From: an uncultured Clostridium sp.
Lineage (GTDB): Bacteria; Bacillota; Clostridia; Lachnospirales; Lachnospiraceae
Direction: 5' to 3'
Length of the DNA stretch: 64,000 nt
Assembly (NCBI RefSeq): GCF_900547735.1
Contig: NZ_URHZ01000002.1
Span: 62,001 to 126,000 of the forward strand
Each line of letters begins with the position of its first letter. Position 1 is the first letter of the stretch. Positions 25,717 through 34,843 of this stretch are shown piece after piece. The position numbers and the translations under genes are program-made. The notes under the pieces are model-generated. The model did not search any database and had not been told where the DNA came from. It saw only the letters and a program-made list of their open reading frames with translations.

Positions 25717-26778
25717 TCAGTACTCCTCAATATTGATCTTCTTTGTCTCTTTGACCTCTTTCGGAAGAATTGACGTTGCGAAATTCGTAAATTTCTCGGC
25801 CAGGTCACTTACAAAGAACTGATACTGATCTCTGTGTTTTTCCCCGGCCCCATGTTTGTGACAGCCTTGTTCACTGCCCTCGTGTTCACAGACACCATGC
25901 CTGCAACTCCCCTGCTCACTGTCGCCATCTCCACAGCTTCCATGTTCACAGTCACCGTGCCCACAACTCTCCTGCTTACTTCCGCCATGCCCGCAATTCC
26001 CCTGCTTACTTCCTCCATGTCCACAACTTCCATGCTCAAAGTCACCATGTCCGCTGCTTCCATTTTTACCATTTCCATCCCCACAACTCTCACCCGTACA
26101 CGTCATCTCATTCTTTTCCAGAAGTTCTCTCAACTCCACAGCCGTCTCATAGGCCGGATTGACCAGTGTAACATCGTCACCCATCAGGCGTTTAAATGTG
26201 GAACGTAAAAGCGGGTAATGTGTGCAGCCCATCACCAGCGTGTCTATATACTTTCCTTTAAGACACGCCAGATAGCGGGAGGCAATCTCATCCGTTACGG
26301 AATCGTGAAGCAGTCCCTCTTCCACTAATGGCACGAAAAGAGGACAGGGTTTTCCCGTCACTTCTATATCTTCCCTCAAACGTTTCATTTCTTCGGAATA
26401 TACGCCGCTGCGAATCGTGGCCTCTGTTCCGATAATGCCGATTTTTCCATTTCTGGTGGCTTCTACGGCGGCTCTGGAGCCGGCGGAAATCACTCCGATG
26501 ATCGGGATGTCCAGACTCCTCTCCACGGCCTCCAGAGCACAGGCAGACGCGGTATTGCAGGCAATAACGATCGCCTTTACATCCTTAGTCTGCAAAAAGC
26601 GGATAATCTGCTGTGAATAGCGGATTACCGTCTCTTTTGATTTATTTCCATAAGGCACCCTGGCCGTATCTCCAAAATATACAATCCTCTCATCCGGCAT
26701 CTGGCGCATGATCTCCCTCATCACGGTAAGGCCGCCCACACCGGAATCAAAGACTCCAATTGGTGCATTTCTATCCAT
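25717..26778 (-). CDS. murI: Glutamate racemase with a Cys/His-rich repeat insertion
   Basis: A 353-residue protein that makes D-glutamate for peptidoglycan. The catalytic core is intact: Asp11 in FDSGVGG, Cys74 in ACNTASA, Cys185 and His187 in GCTHYPLL, plus PYGNKS. The family is normally about 265-275 residues. The excess is a 90-residue block (227-316) of ten-residue repeats such as GHGDFEHGSC and GHGGSKQGNC. It is followed by the normal-looking C-terminal helix DQYQFFVSDLAEKF. The block contains about ten Cys and eleven His. GGAGG before MDRNAPIG sets the start. The gene lies between ddl and a DUF1934 gene, consistent with wall-precursor synthesis. The insert could bind metal or be a neutral expansion at a surface loop. 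Confidence 0.93.
   Translation of the reverse strand: MDRNAPIGVFDSGVGGLTVMREIMRQMPDERIVYFGDTARVPYGNKSKETVIRYSQQIIRFLQTKDVKAIVIACNTASACALEAVERSLDIPIIGVISAGSRAAVEATRNGKIGIIGTEATIRSGVYSEEMKRLREDIEVTGKPCPLFVPLVEEGLLHDSVTDEIASRYLACLKGKYIDTLVMGCTHYPLLRSTFKRLMGDDVTLVNPAYETAVELRELLEKNEMTCTGESCGDGNGKNGSSGHGDFEHGSCGHGGSKQGNCGHGGSKQESCGHGDCEHGSCGDGDSEQGSCRHGVCEHEGSEQGCHKHGAGEKHRDQYQFFVSDLAEKFTNFATSILPKEVKETKKINIEEY
25861..26082 (-). repeat. 30-bp coding minisatellite inside murI
   Basis: Seven approximate 30-base units encode residues 233-306 of MurI. Each unit gives Gly-His/Asp-Gly, five variable residues, then Ser/Asn-Cys; the last has 14 codons. Units are not identical at DNA level but all keep the frame. 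Confidence 0.85.
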
Positions 26779-26873
26779 ATATATCCTCCATTTTGTCCTC
26801 GCAGACATCCCCGGGATTACCATACTGTCCGCCATCTTCCCCTTAGAGCCGAACCCAAGACCCTATTACAAGA

Positions 26874-27938
26874 CTAAAACCGTTTAAGGCCATGCTCTAT
26901 CAGCTTTCCGACCAGCTCTGTCTTGCTGATTCCCGCTGCCTCAAACAGCATCGGATACATACTGATGGCCGTGAATCCCGGCATTGTGTTGATCTCATTA
27001 AATACAACATCCCCGTCGGCCGTCACGAAGAAGTCCACTCTAGCCAGACCATAGCCGTCGACTGCCTTGAAAATCTCAACCGCTGCCTTTCTGACTCTCT
27101 CGGCGCTGTCGCCCGGAAGCTCCGGATTCACGACGGTTCTGGACTCCGCATTAAAATATTTTGCCTCAAAATCGTAGAATTCTGCGGCAGCCAGGACTTC
27201 ACCGACTCCGGATGCAAGCACCGGCTCCTTGCCGTTTCCAAAAACTGCACACTCGATCTCATGGCCGACAATGGTCTCTTCCACAAGAATTTTCCTGTCA
27301 TGAAGGGCGGCCTCCGTAAGTCCCTTTTCAAGCTGTTCTCTGTTCTCCGCCTTGGATACGCCACGGGAAGAACCGGCATTGGACGGTTTGATGAATACAG
27401 GATAGGAAAAACGGTTTTCCACCCTCTTGACGGCATCCTCCATTCCCTCAGCATCTGCAATCTCTTCTTTCATAACCGGCTCATATGCCGCCTGACGGAC
27501 ACCAACCCGGTCCGCAATGATTTTTGTAAAGAATTTATCCATCGAAACAGCGGATGCCAATACCCCGCAGCCTACATAGGGGAGCTGTACCAGTTCAAAA
27601 AGTCCCTGGATCGTTCCATCCTCGCCATACAGGCCGTGGAGAACCGGGAATGCTCCGTCTACCTTTATCTTCTCTACTTTGCTTCCATCCATGACAATCA
27701 CGGATTTCTCCGTGGCATCCGGTGAAAGGATAGCCTGCACGGTTCCGTTTCTCCAGCTCTCATCCTTAATAGCCTCCACGGAATCTACCAGCAGCCAGTG
27801 CCCTTCTTCCGTGATTCCCACGATAAGAACCTCATATGTATTTCTGTCTATATTGTTGATTACATTTACTGCTGACATACAGGAAACTATATGTTCCGAT
27901 GACTGTCCGCCGAAAATAACAAGAATTCTTTTTTTCAT
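26874..27938 (-). CDS. ddl: D-alanine--D-alanine ligase
   Basis: A 354-residue ATP-grasp ligase that makes the D-Ala-D-Ala dipeptide for peptidoglycan. Visible marks are VIFGGQSSEH at the start, LHGLYGEDGTIQGLFEL, the ATP-binding YPVFIKPSNAGSSRGVSKA, the omega-loop FYDFEAKYFN and the metal-site stretch VFNEINTMPGF. The Tyr in EAKY is the residue found in D-Ala-D-Ala ligases, whereas D-lactate ligases (VanA type) differ there. I start at MKKRILVIFGG, the family start; upstream in-frame Met codons lie too early. The Shine-Dalgarno site AAAGG is unusually far (14 bases). It precedes murI by 95 bases in the same direction. Confidence 0.92.
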   Translation of the reverse strand: MKKRILVIFGGQSSEHIVSCMSAVNVINNIDRNTYEVLIVGITEEGHWLLVDSVEAIKDESWRNGTVQAILSPDATEKSVIVMDGSKVEKIKVDGAFPVLHGLYGEDGTIQGLFELVQLPYVGCGVLASAVSMDKFFTKIIADRVGVRQAAYEPVMKEEIADAEGMEDAVKRVENRFSYPVFIKPSNAGSSRGVSKAENREQLEKGLTEAALHDRKILVEETIVGHEIECAVFGNGKEPVLASGVGEVLAAAEFYDFEAKYFNAESRTVVNPELPGDSAERVRKAAVEIFKAVDGYGLARVDFFVTADGDVVFNEINTMPGFTAISMYPMLFEAAGISKTELVGKLIEHGLKRF

Positions 27939-28137
27939 AATAATTTGATCTGCCTTTCTGTTGAATTCTGCCGGATATCGTTTATCGCTTCGCCTTATCT
28001 TCCATTTTTCCGGATATCGTTTCAAACTGTTTAGATTATATCACAACTGTCAATACTTGGGATAAGTAAGATAGAAATATGAAATAAATTGTAAGAAATA
28101 AAGCAGTAACTGAAATATCACTCATGGAGGTAGCCCA
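27939..28137. other. Divergent ddl/spoIIR intergenic region
   Basis: This 199-base region holds two direct copies of CCGGATATCGTTT (about 27971 and 28012). A TTGACA and a TATAAT occur on the ddl strand but are spaced only seven bases apart, so I do not call a promoter. I see no clear sigma-F promoter for spoIIR. Confidence 0.35.
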
Positions 28138-29067
28138 ATGTCACACCCACATATTACATATTATATGAATCAATTACAGAAAAGGAATCTGAAAAAACTT
28201 GCCCTTCTTTTCAGCGCCTCTCTTTCCCTTGCCCTGCTGGCTTCGGTGCCCGTGGCTCTGAACTGTGCGCGGGCGGCGGAGGAGACGCTTTCCGGCGAGC
28301 TGGCGCCGCAGATTCTCCGTTTCCATGTGCTGGCCAACAGCAACAGTGAAGAGGATCAGAATCTAAAATTAGAGGTAAAGCAGCTTCTCATCGATACCAT
28401 GTACGAGGATTTGGAAAATGAGGAACTCTCCAAAGAGGAACTTATTTCTTATATAAATGAGCATAAAACCGAGCTGGAAAATACCGCCGAATCCTATATG
28501 TTCTCCAAAGGGTTTAATTATTCGGCGGACATACGGATCGAACAGTGTTATTTCCCAACCAAAATCTACGGTGACGTCACATTTCCCTGCGGAACATACG
28601 ACGCTGTCCGCGTCCTCCTGGGAAACGGCAGTGGAAAAAACTGGTGGTGCGTCCTCTATCCGCCGCTGTGCTTTTCACAGGCATCCGTCTGCGAGGTACC
28701 TGATTCTTCAAAAGAAGAGCTTAGAAATCTTCTGACCGAAAATGATTATCGAGACTTGATGAAACACCGCCGCGTAGTCTTCGGAGAGACGAAGCCCTCC
28801 AGAACGAACTTCTCTGACACGAAGCGTTCCGGCACAAATCTCTCCAACACAGAGCTTTTCGGCACGGCGCCCTCCGACACGGACTCCTCCAGCCCAAAGC
28901 CTTCGGATAAAAATTCCGTCAGCATTTCAGGCCAAAAAGTTCAGACAGAAGCAGGCCAAAAAACTCAGACAGACGCTGGCAAAAAAACGCAGACAGAAAC
29001 TTCTTCTGAACCAGAAGTCACTGTCCGCGTCCGTTTCCGCCTTGCGGAGCTGTTATCGCGAAATTAA
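28138..29067 (+). CDS. spoIIR: Stage II sporulation protein R with a repetitive C-terminal extension
   Basis: A 309-residue secreted signalling protein. In sporulation the forespore makes SpoIIR, which activates the SpoIIGA protease in the mother cell to release sigma-E. A hydrophobic segment (about 25-47) forms the export signal. The conserved domain shows ILRFHVLANSNSEEDQ (59-74) and GTYDAVRVLLGNGSGKNWW, then CVLYPPLCF (171-179). Residues 217-292 are Ser/Thr/Lys-rich: four ten-residue repeats (for example TKRSGTNLSN) and three eight-residue repeats (GQKVQTEA type). GGAGG precedes the ATG. It is divergent from ddl. The gene marks the organism as an endospore former. Confidence 0.93.
   Translation: MSHPHITYYMNQLQKRNLKKLALLFSASLSLALLASVPVALNCARAAEETLSGELAPQILRFHVLANSNSEEDQNLKLEVKQLLIDTMYEDLENEELSKEELISYINEHKTELENTAESYMFSKGFNYSADIRIEQCYFPTKIYGDVTFPCGTYDAVRVLLGNGSGKNWWCVLYPPLCFSQASVCEVPDSSKEELRNLLTENDYRDLMKHRRVVFGETKPSRTNFSDTKRSGTNLSNTELFGTAPSDTDSSSPKPSDKNSVSISGQKVQTEAGQKTQTDAGKKTQTETSSEPEVTVRVRFRLAELLSRN
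28789..29001 (+). repeat. Tandem repeats inside spoIIR
   Basis: Four 30-base units (28789-28908) encode ten-residue repeats, and three 24-base units (28930-29001) encode the GQKVQTEA-type repeats. Both stay in frame and lie between the SpoIIR domain and the last 17 residues. Confidence 0.75.
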
Positions 29068-29167
29068 GTATCCATTACTTTAAGCTTAAACCGGTGTCCA
29101 TTTTCATCTCCGTAGTATACACTCGTAATATACCACCACGATATACCACAATACACCCGGTTCCCAG

Positions 29168-30478
29168 CTATTTCCCAGCGCTCGACATCATCCCCTTAAG
29201 CGCCCAGTCATATGTCTCTAGCGCCTGGAACAGGGATATCTCTGCCGTCTGGCGGTCAATCTGTTTACCGAGGAATGCCGCCTGCTCCTGGAGGTATTCC
29301 AGCTGGCTTGCCATTCCAAGCTGGTACTTTCTCTCCATTGCATTCATGGCGGTAGTTTCGGTCGCCAGAGCCGCGTCTGCCAGCTCCAGAGCCGTCTGCT
29401 TCTGGTAAATGTCATTATAGAGATTTACCATTGTGGCTCCGATTGTCTCTTCCAGGTTTTTGATCGTCCGCTCCATATTCTTCTTGTCTGTGGAGCCTTC
29501 GGTCATGTTCCTTAAGATCTTGTTGTCATACCTTAAATCATAGTTGTTTTCCAGCGCCGTCTTTTTATCTGCTTCCAGATTAAGGGCGGCGATTCTGTTC
29601 ATATCGATAGCCGGAACTTCCCTGATTTCCGGTTCGGCATTAAACTGCCAGCCGGTAGCGATACAGAGACTCTGTTTGACCGAATCTAAGGAACTGCGGG
29701 TCTGGGTGTAGGTGGACTGGAGCGACTGTACATTTTTCTTCGCCGTCAGGATATCCGCCTGCGTTGCCATACCGAGTCCGGCTCTTGTTTCTGTGGAACG
29801 CTGCACGGCTTCCATAATCTCAATGTTTTTCTGGATTACATCCAGGCTGCTTTTCATCTGATTGTAGGAGGCGAACATCGTCTGTACCGACATGATGAGG
29901 CCGTTCTGTGTTTTTAAATATTTCAGTTTCCTGGATTCATCGTCGTCGTAGGTGCTGTCCGCCGATATATTCTGCTTTAATGAGCTGTTATCCATCATGG
30001 CGGCGCCCATATACATGGCATTATAGGACGACATCAGGCTGTTGATACTGCTGATTCCCGCCTGTTTGAGGACGGCGTCGGCCTGATCTTTGGACATGTA
30101 CTGGAGGGAATTTGCCAAATCCAGAAGAGAATCCGCCGTATCCCTCATATCTTCCGCCTGGCTGGACAAATCGTCGGCCGCATCTTTTAAATCCTGTCTT
30201 ACAGTCTCGGCATCGTCTTTTGTCTTGGAATCCTTATAGGAAACCTGGTTGTTCATATAGGTAGGGTTATATTCCTCCACCAGCATCTGAAGTTCGTCAT
30301 ACTCCATCACGTTGTCCCTAAGCCTGGCCCAGGTCGCCTCGTCATGGGCAAATTCCGGATTTTCCGCCATTACCTGCAGCGGCGACATTACAGCCAGTGA
30401 GGCTGCCGCCAGTATTGAAAGAACTTTTTTGTTGCAAAGGGCTTTTTTATAACAAAGGACCTTCTTATTGTGCTTCAT
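29168..30478 (-). CDS. TolC-like protein 2 (outer membrane efflux family homologue)
   Basis: A 436-residue exported protein with a signal peptide (basic start, hydrophobic core LSILAAASLAVM, likely cleavage after VMA). The rest is almost all long coiled helices, with two related halves that each hold a motif like ETRAGLGMATQADILTAKKNV and ERKYQLGMASQLEYLQEQA, the duplicated signature of TolC/OEP proteins. The TolC family normally forms outer-membrane channels, yet this organism should have a single membrane. It is the last gene of an RND efflux operon, 24 bases after a paralogue. It may be an envelope-anchored tube or adaptor. The family call is firm but the function is open. Confidence 0.82.
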   Translation of the reverse strand: MKHNKKVLCYKKALCNKKVLSILAAASLAVMSPLQVMAENPEFAHDEATWARLRDNVMEYDELQMLVEEYNPTYMNNQVSYKDSKTKDDAETVRQDLKDAADDLSSQAEDMRDTADSLLDLANSLQYMSKDQADAVLKQAGISSINSLMSSYNAMYMGAAMMDNSSLKQNISADSTYDDDESRKLKYLKTQNGLIMSVQTMFASYNQMKSSLDVIQKNIEIMEAVQRSTETRAGLGMATQADILTAKKNVQSLQSTYTQTRSSLDSVKQSLCIATGWQFNAEPEIREVPAIDMNRIAALNLEADKKTALENNYDLRYDNKILRNMTEGSTDKKNMERTIKNLEETIGATMVNLYNDIYQKQTALELADAALATETTAMNAMERKYQLGMASQLEYLQEQAAFLGKQIDRQTAEISLFQALETYDWALKGMMSSAGK

Positions 30479-30502
30479 TTCTACTCTCCTTCTGCGCTTC
30501 CC

Positions 30503-31663
30503 TTAAGACATGATCAGGCCTTTTACCGCCCAGTCATACTTCTCCATGACTGAAAATAGCTCTATTTCTGCAATTTCTTTGTTCGATTTCGAAGTAAGGT
30601 ATTCCGCCTGGGCACTCAGATATTCAAGTTTTCCCATCATTCCCAGGGAATATTTTCTGTCTGCCGCCTGCATTTTCTGCTCTGCCGCTCCGAACTCGGA
30701 GAGGGCCGCCTCGTAGGATTGGCGCTTGGAAATCACTGTGTTGTAGAGGCTCTGCAACGTGGATGCCACATCCTGCTGGGACTGGGCAACGTTTCTCTTC
30801 TTCACGTTCCTGGCCGATGAGCCGGTAGCGGAAGCGCTCTTTACCGCCTGCAGATCGTAATTGGCTCCGACTGCCGCGCTGAGATCGTTCTGCGGATTCA
30901 TCTGATCGATTCTTGTCAAATCTGCGGAAGGTACCGGTCTTATCTCGGGCGTTGAATCATGGTTCCAGCCGGTCAGAATCAGAAGGTTCTGCCTCATGTT
31001 ATCAAGGCCGTATTTCAACTGGGCCGCGCCGCTTTCCACCTGCTTTAACGTCTCCTGGGCGGACTGGATGTCCTGGGCCGATTTCATGCCCATTCCCGCC
31101 ATCCTGTTTGCCGCATCCAGGTTGGCCTGCGCAAGCTCTATCTGTTTATTCATCAGTTCCTGTTTTGCCAGCGTCTCACTGTACTGGATCATCAACTGCT
31201 GCGTCGATGCCACCAACTGGCTTTTCATCTGCCTCAGAGTCTTCTGAGCCGATTTGCTGAGTTCTTCATTCGTGAGCTTCTGAGCCTGCTTACGGAGTTC
31301 CTTGGCAGTCTCTTTATAGCTGTTGTACAATTCCCGGCTGGTCTCATTCAGTCCGTCGGAACGCAGCTCGGCCGCCTCGTCCATCAGATCCGACGCATCC
31401 TCCCTCAGTTCTCTCGCCGCATCCAGCGACTGCGCACTGTTTACAAGGGTGGAATTAAGCTGCTTGTAATTTGCATTGTAATTCGCAATCCTGTTGTCAA
31501 TATCATTGTAGTCCAGAACCGTATCTTCTGCTCCGGCTCCTGCGCCGTTTATGTAAGTGGTCTGGCCCGAGGGCCCCGCAGCCGCATAAGCGGGAACGGT
31601 TAAAGATATTGCCGTCAGGGCTGCAAGAGCCGTTACAGCTATCTGTTTCCGTCTTCTTTTCAT
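30503..31663 (-). CDS. TolC-like protein 1 (outer membrane efflux family homologue)
   Basis: A 386-residue paralogue of the downstream gene. A signal peptide ends near PAYAAAG. Long helices follow, with the repeated OEP signature in ANRMAGMGMKSAQDIQSAQETL and ADRKYSLGMMGKLEYLSAQAEYL. A variable central part (residues about 275-300) is Ser/Arg-rich. GGAGGTGAG lies upstream of the start. No beta-barrel strands are obvious in the short inter-helix segments, so it may lack an outer-membrane domain. It is encoded directly after the RND pump gene. Confidence 0.82.
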   Translation of the reverse strand: MKRRRKQIAVTALAALTAISLTVPAYAAAGPSGQTTYINGAGAGAEDTVLDYNDIDNRIANYNANYKQLNSTLVNSAQSLDAARELREDASDLMDEAAELRSDGLNETSRELYNSYKETAKELRKQAQKLTNEELSKSAQKTLRQMKSQLVASTQQLMIQYSETLAKQELMNKQIELAQANLDAANRMAGMGMKSAQDIQSAQETLKQVESGAAQLKYGLDNMRQNLLILTGWNHDSTPEIRPVPSADLTRIDQMNPQNDLSAAVGANYDLQAVKSASATGSSARNVKKRNVAQSQQDVASTLQSLYNTVISKRQSYEAALSEFGAAEQKMQAADRKYSLGMMGKLEYLSAQAEYLTSKSNKEIAEIELFSVMEKYDWAVKGLIMS

Positions 31664-31783
31664 TTATGTTTTCTCACCTCCGCAGCTTTTTAGTCCACGG
31701 TTTCCATCTGTGTGCAGCCGGCCCAATGGGGACGGCTGCAGTCCAACATCTTACCACGTTACCATTTTACCACACATTTACCA

Positions 31784-34700
31784 TTAATCCACATCCAATT
31801 CTTCCCTGTGGCCTCTGTTCATCAGCGTGTAGTAAATCGGCAGCATTAAAAGGGATAATGTCGTGGATGCTATCAGGCCTCCCACGTTTACAAGGGCCAT
31901 ACCCTGCATCATCTCGCCGCTGTCGCCGATTGCAAGCGCCATAGGAATCATGGCTACAACGGTCGTCAGCGTTGTCATAAGGATAGGACGGAGTCTTGTC
32001 GCTCCTGCTTCAATCAGGGCCGTATCGCGGTCCATGTCGCTTCTGTACTGGTTGGCCGTATCCACATAGAGAATACCGTTGTTAACAACCGTACCGACCA
32101 GCATCAGGAATCCCAGAAGGGATGGCATACTGATGGTTGCATTGGCCAGGAACATGAGGCCGAATGAACCAATGAGGCTGAACGGGATTGTCGTCATAAC
32201 CATGATTGAGAACTTCGGTGACTCAAACTGGGCCGCCATAACTACGAAAATCAGGAAGATAGCAAGGGCAATCGCGCCTGCCAGTGCAGAGAATTCTTCC
32301 GCCATCGCTTCATCCATGCTGTTCTGGGCTCTTGTAATGCTCTCGGACATGTTTGGAAGCACCGCCTCTTTATAAATCGTGGTTTCAAGTGCATCCTGAT
32401 CGTCTTTGGCAATTCCCTTTACAAAATCGCCTGTAATTGTTACCTGATATTCTTTATCGCTTCTGATAATATTCTGCGGGCTGTCTTTAAAATAAATATC
32501 GGCAATGTCGGTAAGGGCTACGGAACCGCCTGTCGGCGTGTCTAACACGATTCCCTTTACCTGGTCGATGGCATCGTATTCCCCGTCGGGATACTCGACC
32601 ATGACACTGATCTCGCCGCCGTCCACATCCAGTGTGGTGGCTTCCTTGCCGCTCAGCATCAGATTGACCGTACCGCCCACCTGTGCAGGAGTCAGTCCCT
32701 CGGCCGCCGCCTTCAGCGGATCCACGTCAATCTTTACAACCGGCGCGGAGTTTTCCAGGGATGAATGGATTCTTGTAACTTCGGAGCGTTGTTTCAGCGC
32801 CTGGACAATCTTATCCGACGCCTCTTTCAGCTCGTCGTACTGGGTACTCTGCAGAATATACTCTACTCCGTCATTTCCGCCGCCCATCATGCTCATTGCG
32901 CTCTGGGAGGACAGTGTAATATTGGTATCCGGAATCATGGTAAGAACCGGTCTCCACTCATCCACCACCTCGTCCGTGGTCCGTTTTCTGTCATCTTTCA
33001 AGTAGGCTGTCAATGATGCCGACGAACCTCCTCCAATGCTGAGTCCGCTGCTTCCGTAGGAGAGCATGTAGGACTCCACATCCTCGTCTTTGGAGACGTA
33101 ATCTTCAACTTTGGTCAGTATCTCATTGGCCTTTTCGATTCCCAGGCCAGGTCTCAGTTCTACCGTTACGGAGACGGTACCCTGATCGTTGGCGGGCATC
33201 AGCTCCATTTTAAGCTGGGTTGCAAGGAAAATGGAAATAACCAGCAGGCCCACTGTGGTGAACATAACCGTTTTCTTCTTCGGCAGAAGAGATTTCATGA
33301 TACCTCTGTATCCATTCTGCATCTTCTCCACGAGACCGGAAAGAGGCGCGTTGTTTCTTTCCTTCGGCCGGTACATCATGTAGCACAACGGCACGATGGT
33401 CATAGCGGAAATCAGGGATGCAACCATACAGAATACAATTGTAAATCCAAGCGGTTTAAACATCTGTCCCGTCATACCGGACAGGAATGCCAGCGGCAGG
33501 AATACAACGCAGGTTGTAGCCGTCGAACCGATGATGGACTGAATTACAATACTGCTGCCTTCCAGGGCCGCCTTGTGGAATTCGTTGAAACCTTTTCCCC
33601 TTGTGGAACGGAAACAGCTCTCCAATACTACGATGGAGTTATCAACCATCATACCGACGCCCAGCACCAGGCTGCCCAATGTGATAACGTTGAGCGAAAA
33701 TCCCATTACCCTCATCATGACGAGGGCCGCCAGAATTGATACCGGAATGGACGTACCTACGATCAGGGACGCTTTCATATCTCCGAAGAACAGGAAAATA
33801 ATCACCATGGAAATGATGACTGCCGCTATCATCGTCTGCAGCACGCTGATCAGGGAACTGTTGATCTGATCACTGTTGTCATTTACTACAACGATTTCAA
33901 GGTCGGGATTTACTTCAGTTAAATGAGAAATTGTTCTGTTAACTGCTTTGGATACCTCCATCGCCGAACTTTTCTGCTGTTTTTTTACACCAAGGGCAAT
34001 GGTATCCTTGCCGTTATAGCGTCCGATACCGGCCGCGTCCTTAAGTGTGGAGTTGATGTTCGCCACATCTTCAAGGTATATGGTGTTGCCGTTGCCAAGT
34101 GTGATCGGGATCCGTTTCAGACTCTCCATATCTTTAAAATCCACACCGGTGGTGACGGAAAGGCTCTGGCTTCCCACCTCGGTGCTTCCGGCCGGATATG
34201 CCAGGTTGGCGGATGCTACGGCCGTAACCAGGGAATTTATGCTCAGGTGATACTGTTTGAGCTTCTCTGGAATCACTTCCACCTTGATGTACTCTTCTCG
34301 TCCGCCGCTGATGTCCACGCTTGCAACGGAAGAAATTTTCTCAATCTCGGGAACGATTTTCTCGTCTACATAGTTGTAAAGGTTATCTGCCTTGTCATTG
34401 TTGACGGCCAGATACATGGTTGCCTGGTCGTTGATGTTGAACTCCATGATTGTCGGGGTATCCACATCGTCCGGCAGGCTGCTCTTCATGGCATCCGTCT
34501 TTTTCTTTAAGTCGGAGTACGCTTTATCCATATCCGTGCCGTATTCATACTGCAAAAGGACCATGGACATATTTTCGTTGGAATAGCTGTTTACGGATTT
34601 GATTCCGTTCAGGGTTCCAATCTCATCTTCTATCGGTTTGGTAACCAGTTCGTCAACGTCCTCCGGGTTGGCTCCCGGATAAACAGCAAATACTACCATC

Positions 34701-34831
34701 ATCGGCATTTCCATCTCCGGAGTCAGCTCCAGCTTTGATGAAAAAACGGATGAAATACCAAATACGATCAGACAAAGAACTGCCAGGATCGTTGTGACCG
34801 GGCGTTTCAGGACGCTTCTTGTTAATCCCAT
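31784..34831 (-). CDS. RND-family efflux transporter
   Basis: A 1015-residue inner-membrane pump of the AcrB/MexB type, with two large extracytoplasmic loops and about 12 spans arranged 1+5 twice. It begins MGLTRSVLKRPVTTILAVL and has the repeat YPGANPEDVDELVTKPIED in the first porter domain. The fourth span contains GVGMMVDNSIVVLES with one of the two proton-relay Asp residues. The second half has NNGILYVDTANQ. It should use the proton gradient to expel hydrophobic compounds. It is encoded 12 bases after the adaptor gene, in a TetR-controlled operon. Its family (HAE-2-like Gram-positive RND) is smaller than the 1040-1050 residues usual in Gram-negatives. Confidence 0.92.
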   Translation of the reverse strand: MGLTRSVLKRPVTTILAVLCLIVFGISSVFSSKLELTPEMEMPMMVVFAVYPGANPEDVDELVTKPIEDEIGTLNGIKSVNSYSNENMSMVLLQYEYGTDMDKAYSDLKKKTDAMKSSLPDDVDTPTIMEFNINDQATMYLAVNNDKADNLYNYVDEKIVPEIEKISSVASVDISGGREEYIKVEVIPEKLKQYHLSINSLVTAVASANLAYPAGSTEVGSQSLSVTTGVDFKDMESLKRIPITLGNGNTIYLEDVANINSTLKDAAGIGRYNGKDTIALGVKKQQKSSAMEVSKAVNRTISHLTEVNPDLEIVVVNDNSDQINSSLISVLQTMIAAVIISMVIIFLFFGDMKASLIVGTSIPVSILAALVMMRVMGFSLNVITLGSLVLGVGMMVDNSIVVLESCFRSTRGKGFNEFHKAALEGSSIVIQSIIGSTATTCVVFLPLAFLSGMTGQMFKPLGFTIVFCMVASLISAMTIVPLCYMMYRPKERNNAPLSGLVEKMQNGYRGIMKSLLPKKKTVMFTTVGLLVISIFLATQLKMELMPANDQGTVSVTVELRPGLGIEKANEILTKVEDYVSKDEDVESYMLSYGSSGLSIGGGSSASLTAYLKDDRKRTTDEVVDEWRPVLTMIPDTNITLSSQSAMSMMGGGNDGVEYILQSTQYDELKEASDKIVQALKQRSEVTRIHSSLENSAPVVKIDVDPLKAAAEGLTPAQVGGTVNLMLSGKEATTLDVDGGEISVMVEYPDGEYDAIDQVKGIVLDTPTGGSVALTDIADIYFKDSPQNIIRSDKEYQVTITGDFVKGIAKDDQDALETTIYKEAVLPNMSESITRAQNSMDEAMAEEFSALAGAIALAIFLIFVVMAAQFESPKFSIMVMTTIPFSLIGSFGLMFLANATISMPSLLGFLMLVGTVVNNGILYVDTANQYRSDMDRDTALIEAGATRLRPILMTTLTTVVAMIPMALAIGDSGEMMQGMALVNVGGLIASTTLSLLMLPIYYTLMNRGHREELDVD

Positions 34832-34843
34832 TTAATGGCCTCC

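Noticed and set aside
25834..26208. Plus-strand 124-residue open frame within murI
   Set aside because: It is the antisense shadow of the murI repeats, is Thr/Pro-rich and has no start signal.
26874..27938. Vancomycin-resistance type D-Ala-D-Lac ligase
   Set aside because: The omega loop keeps the EAKY tyrosine of D-Ala-D-Ala ligases, and no vanH, vanX or vanRS genes are nearby.
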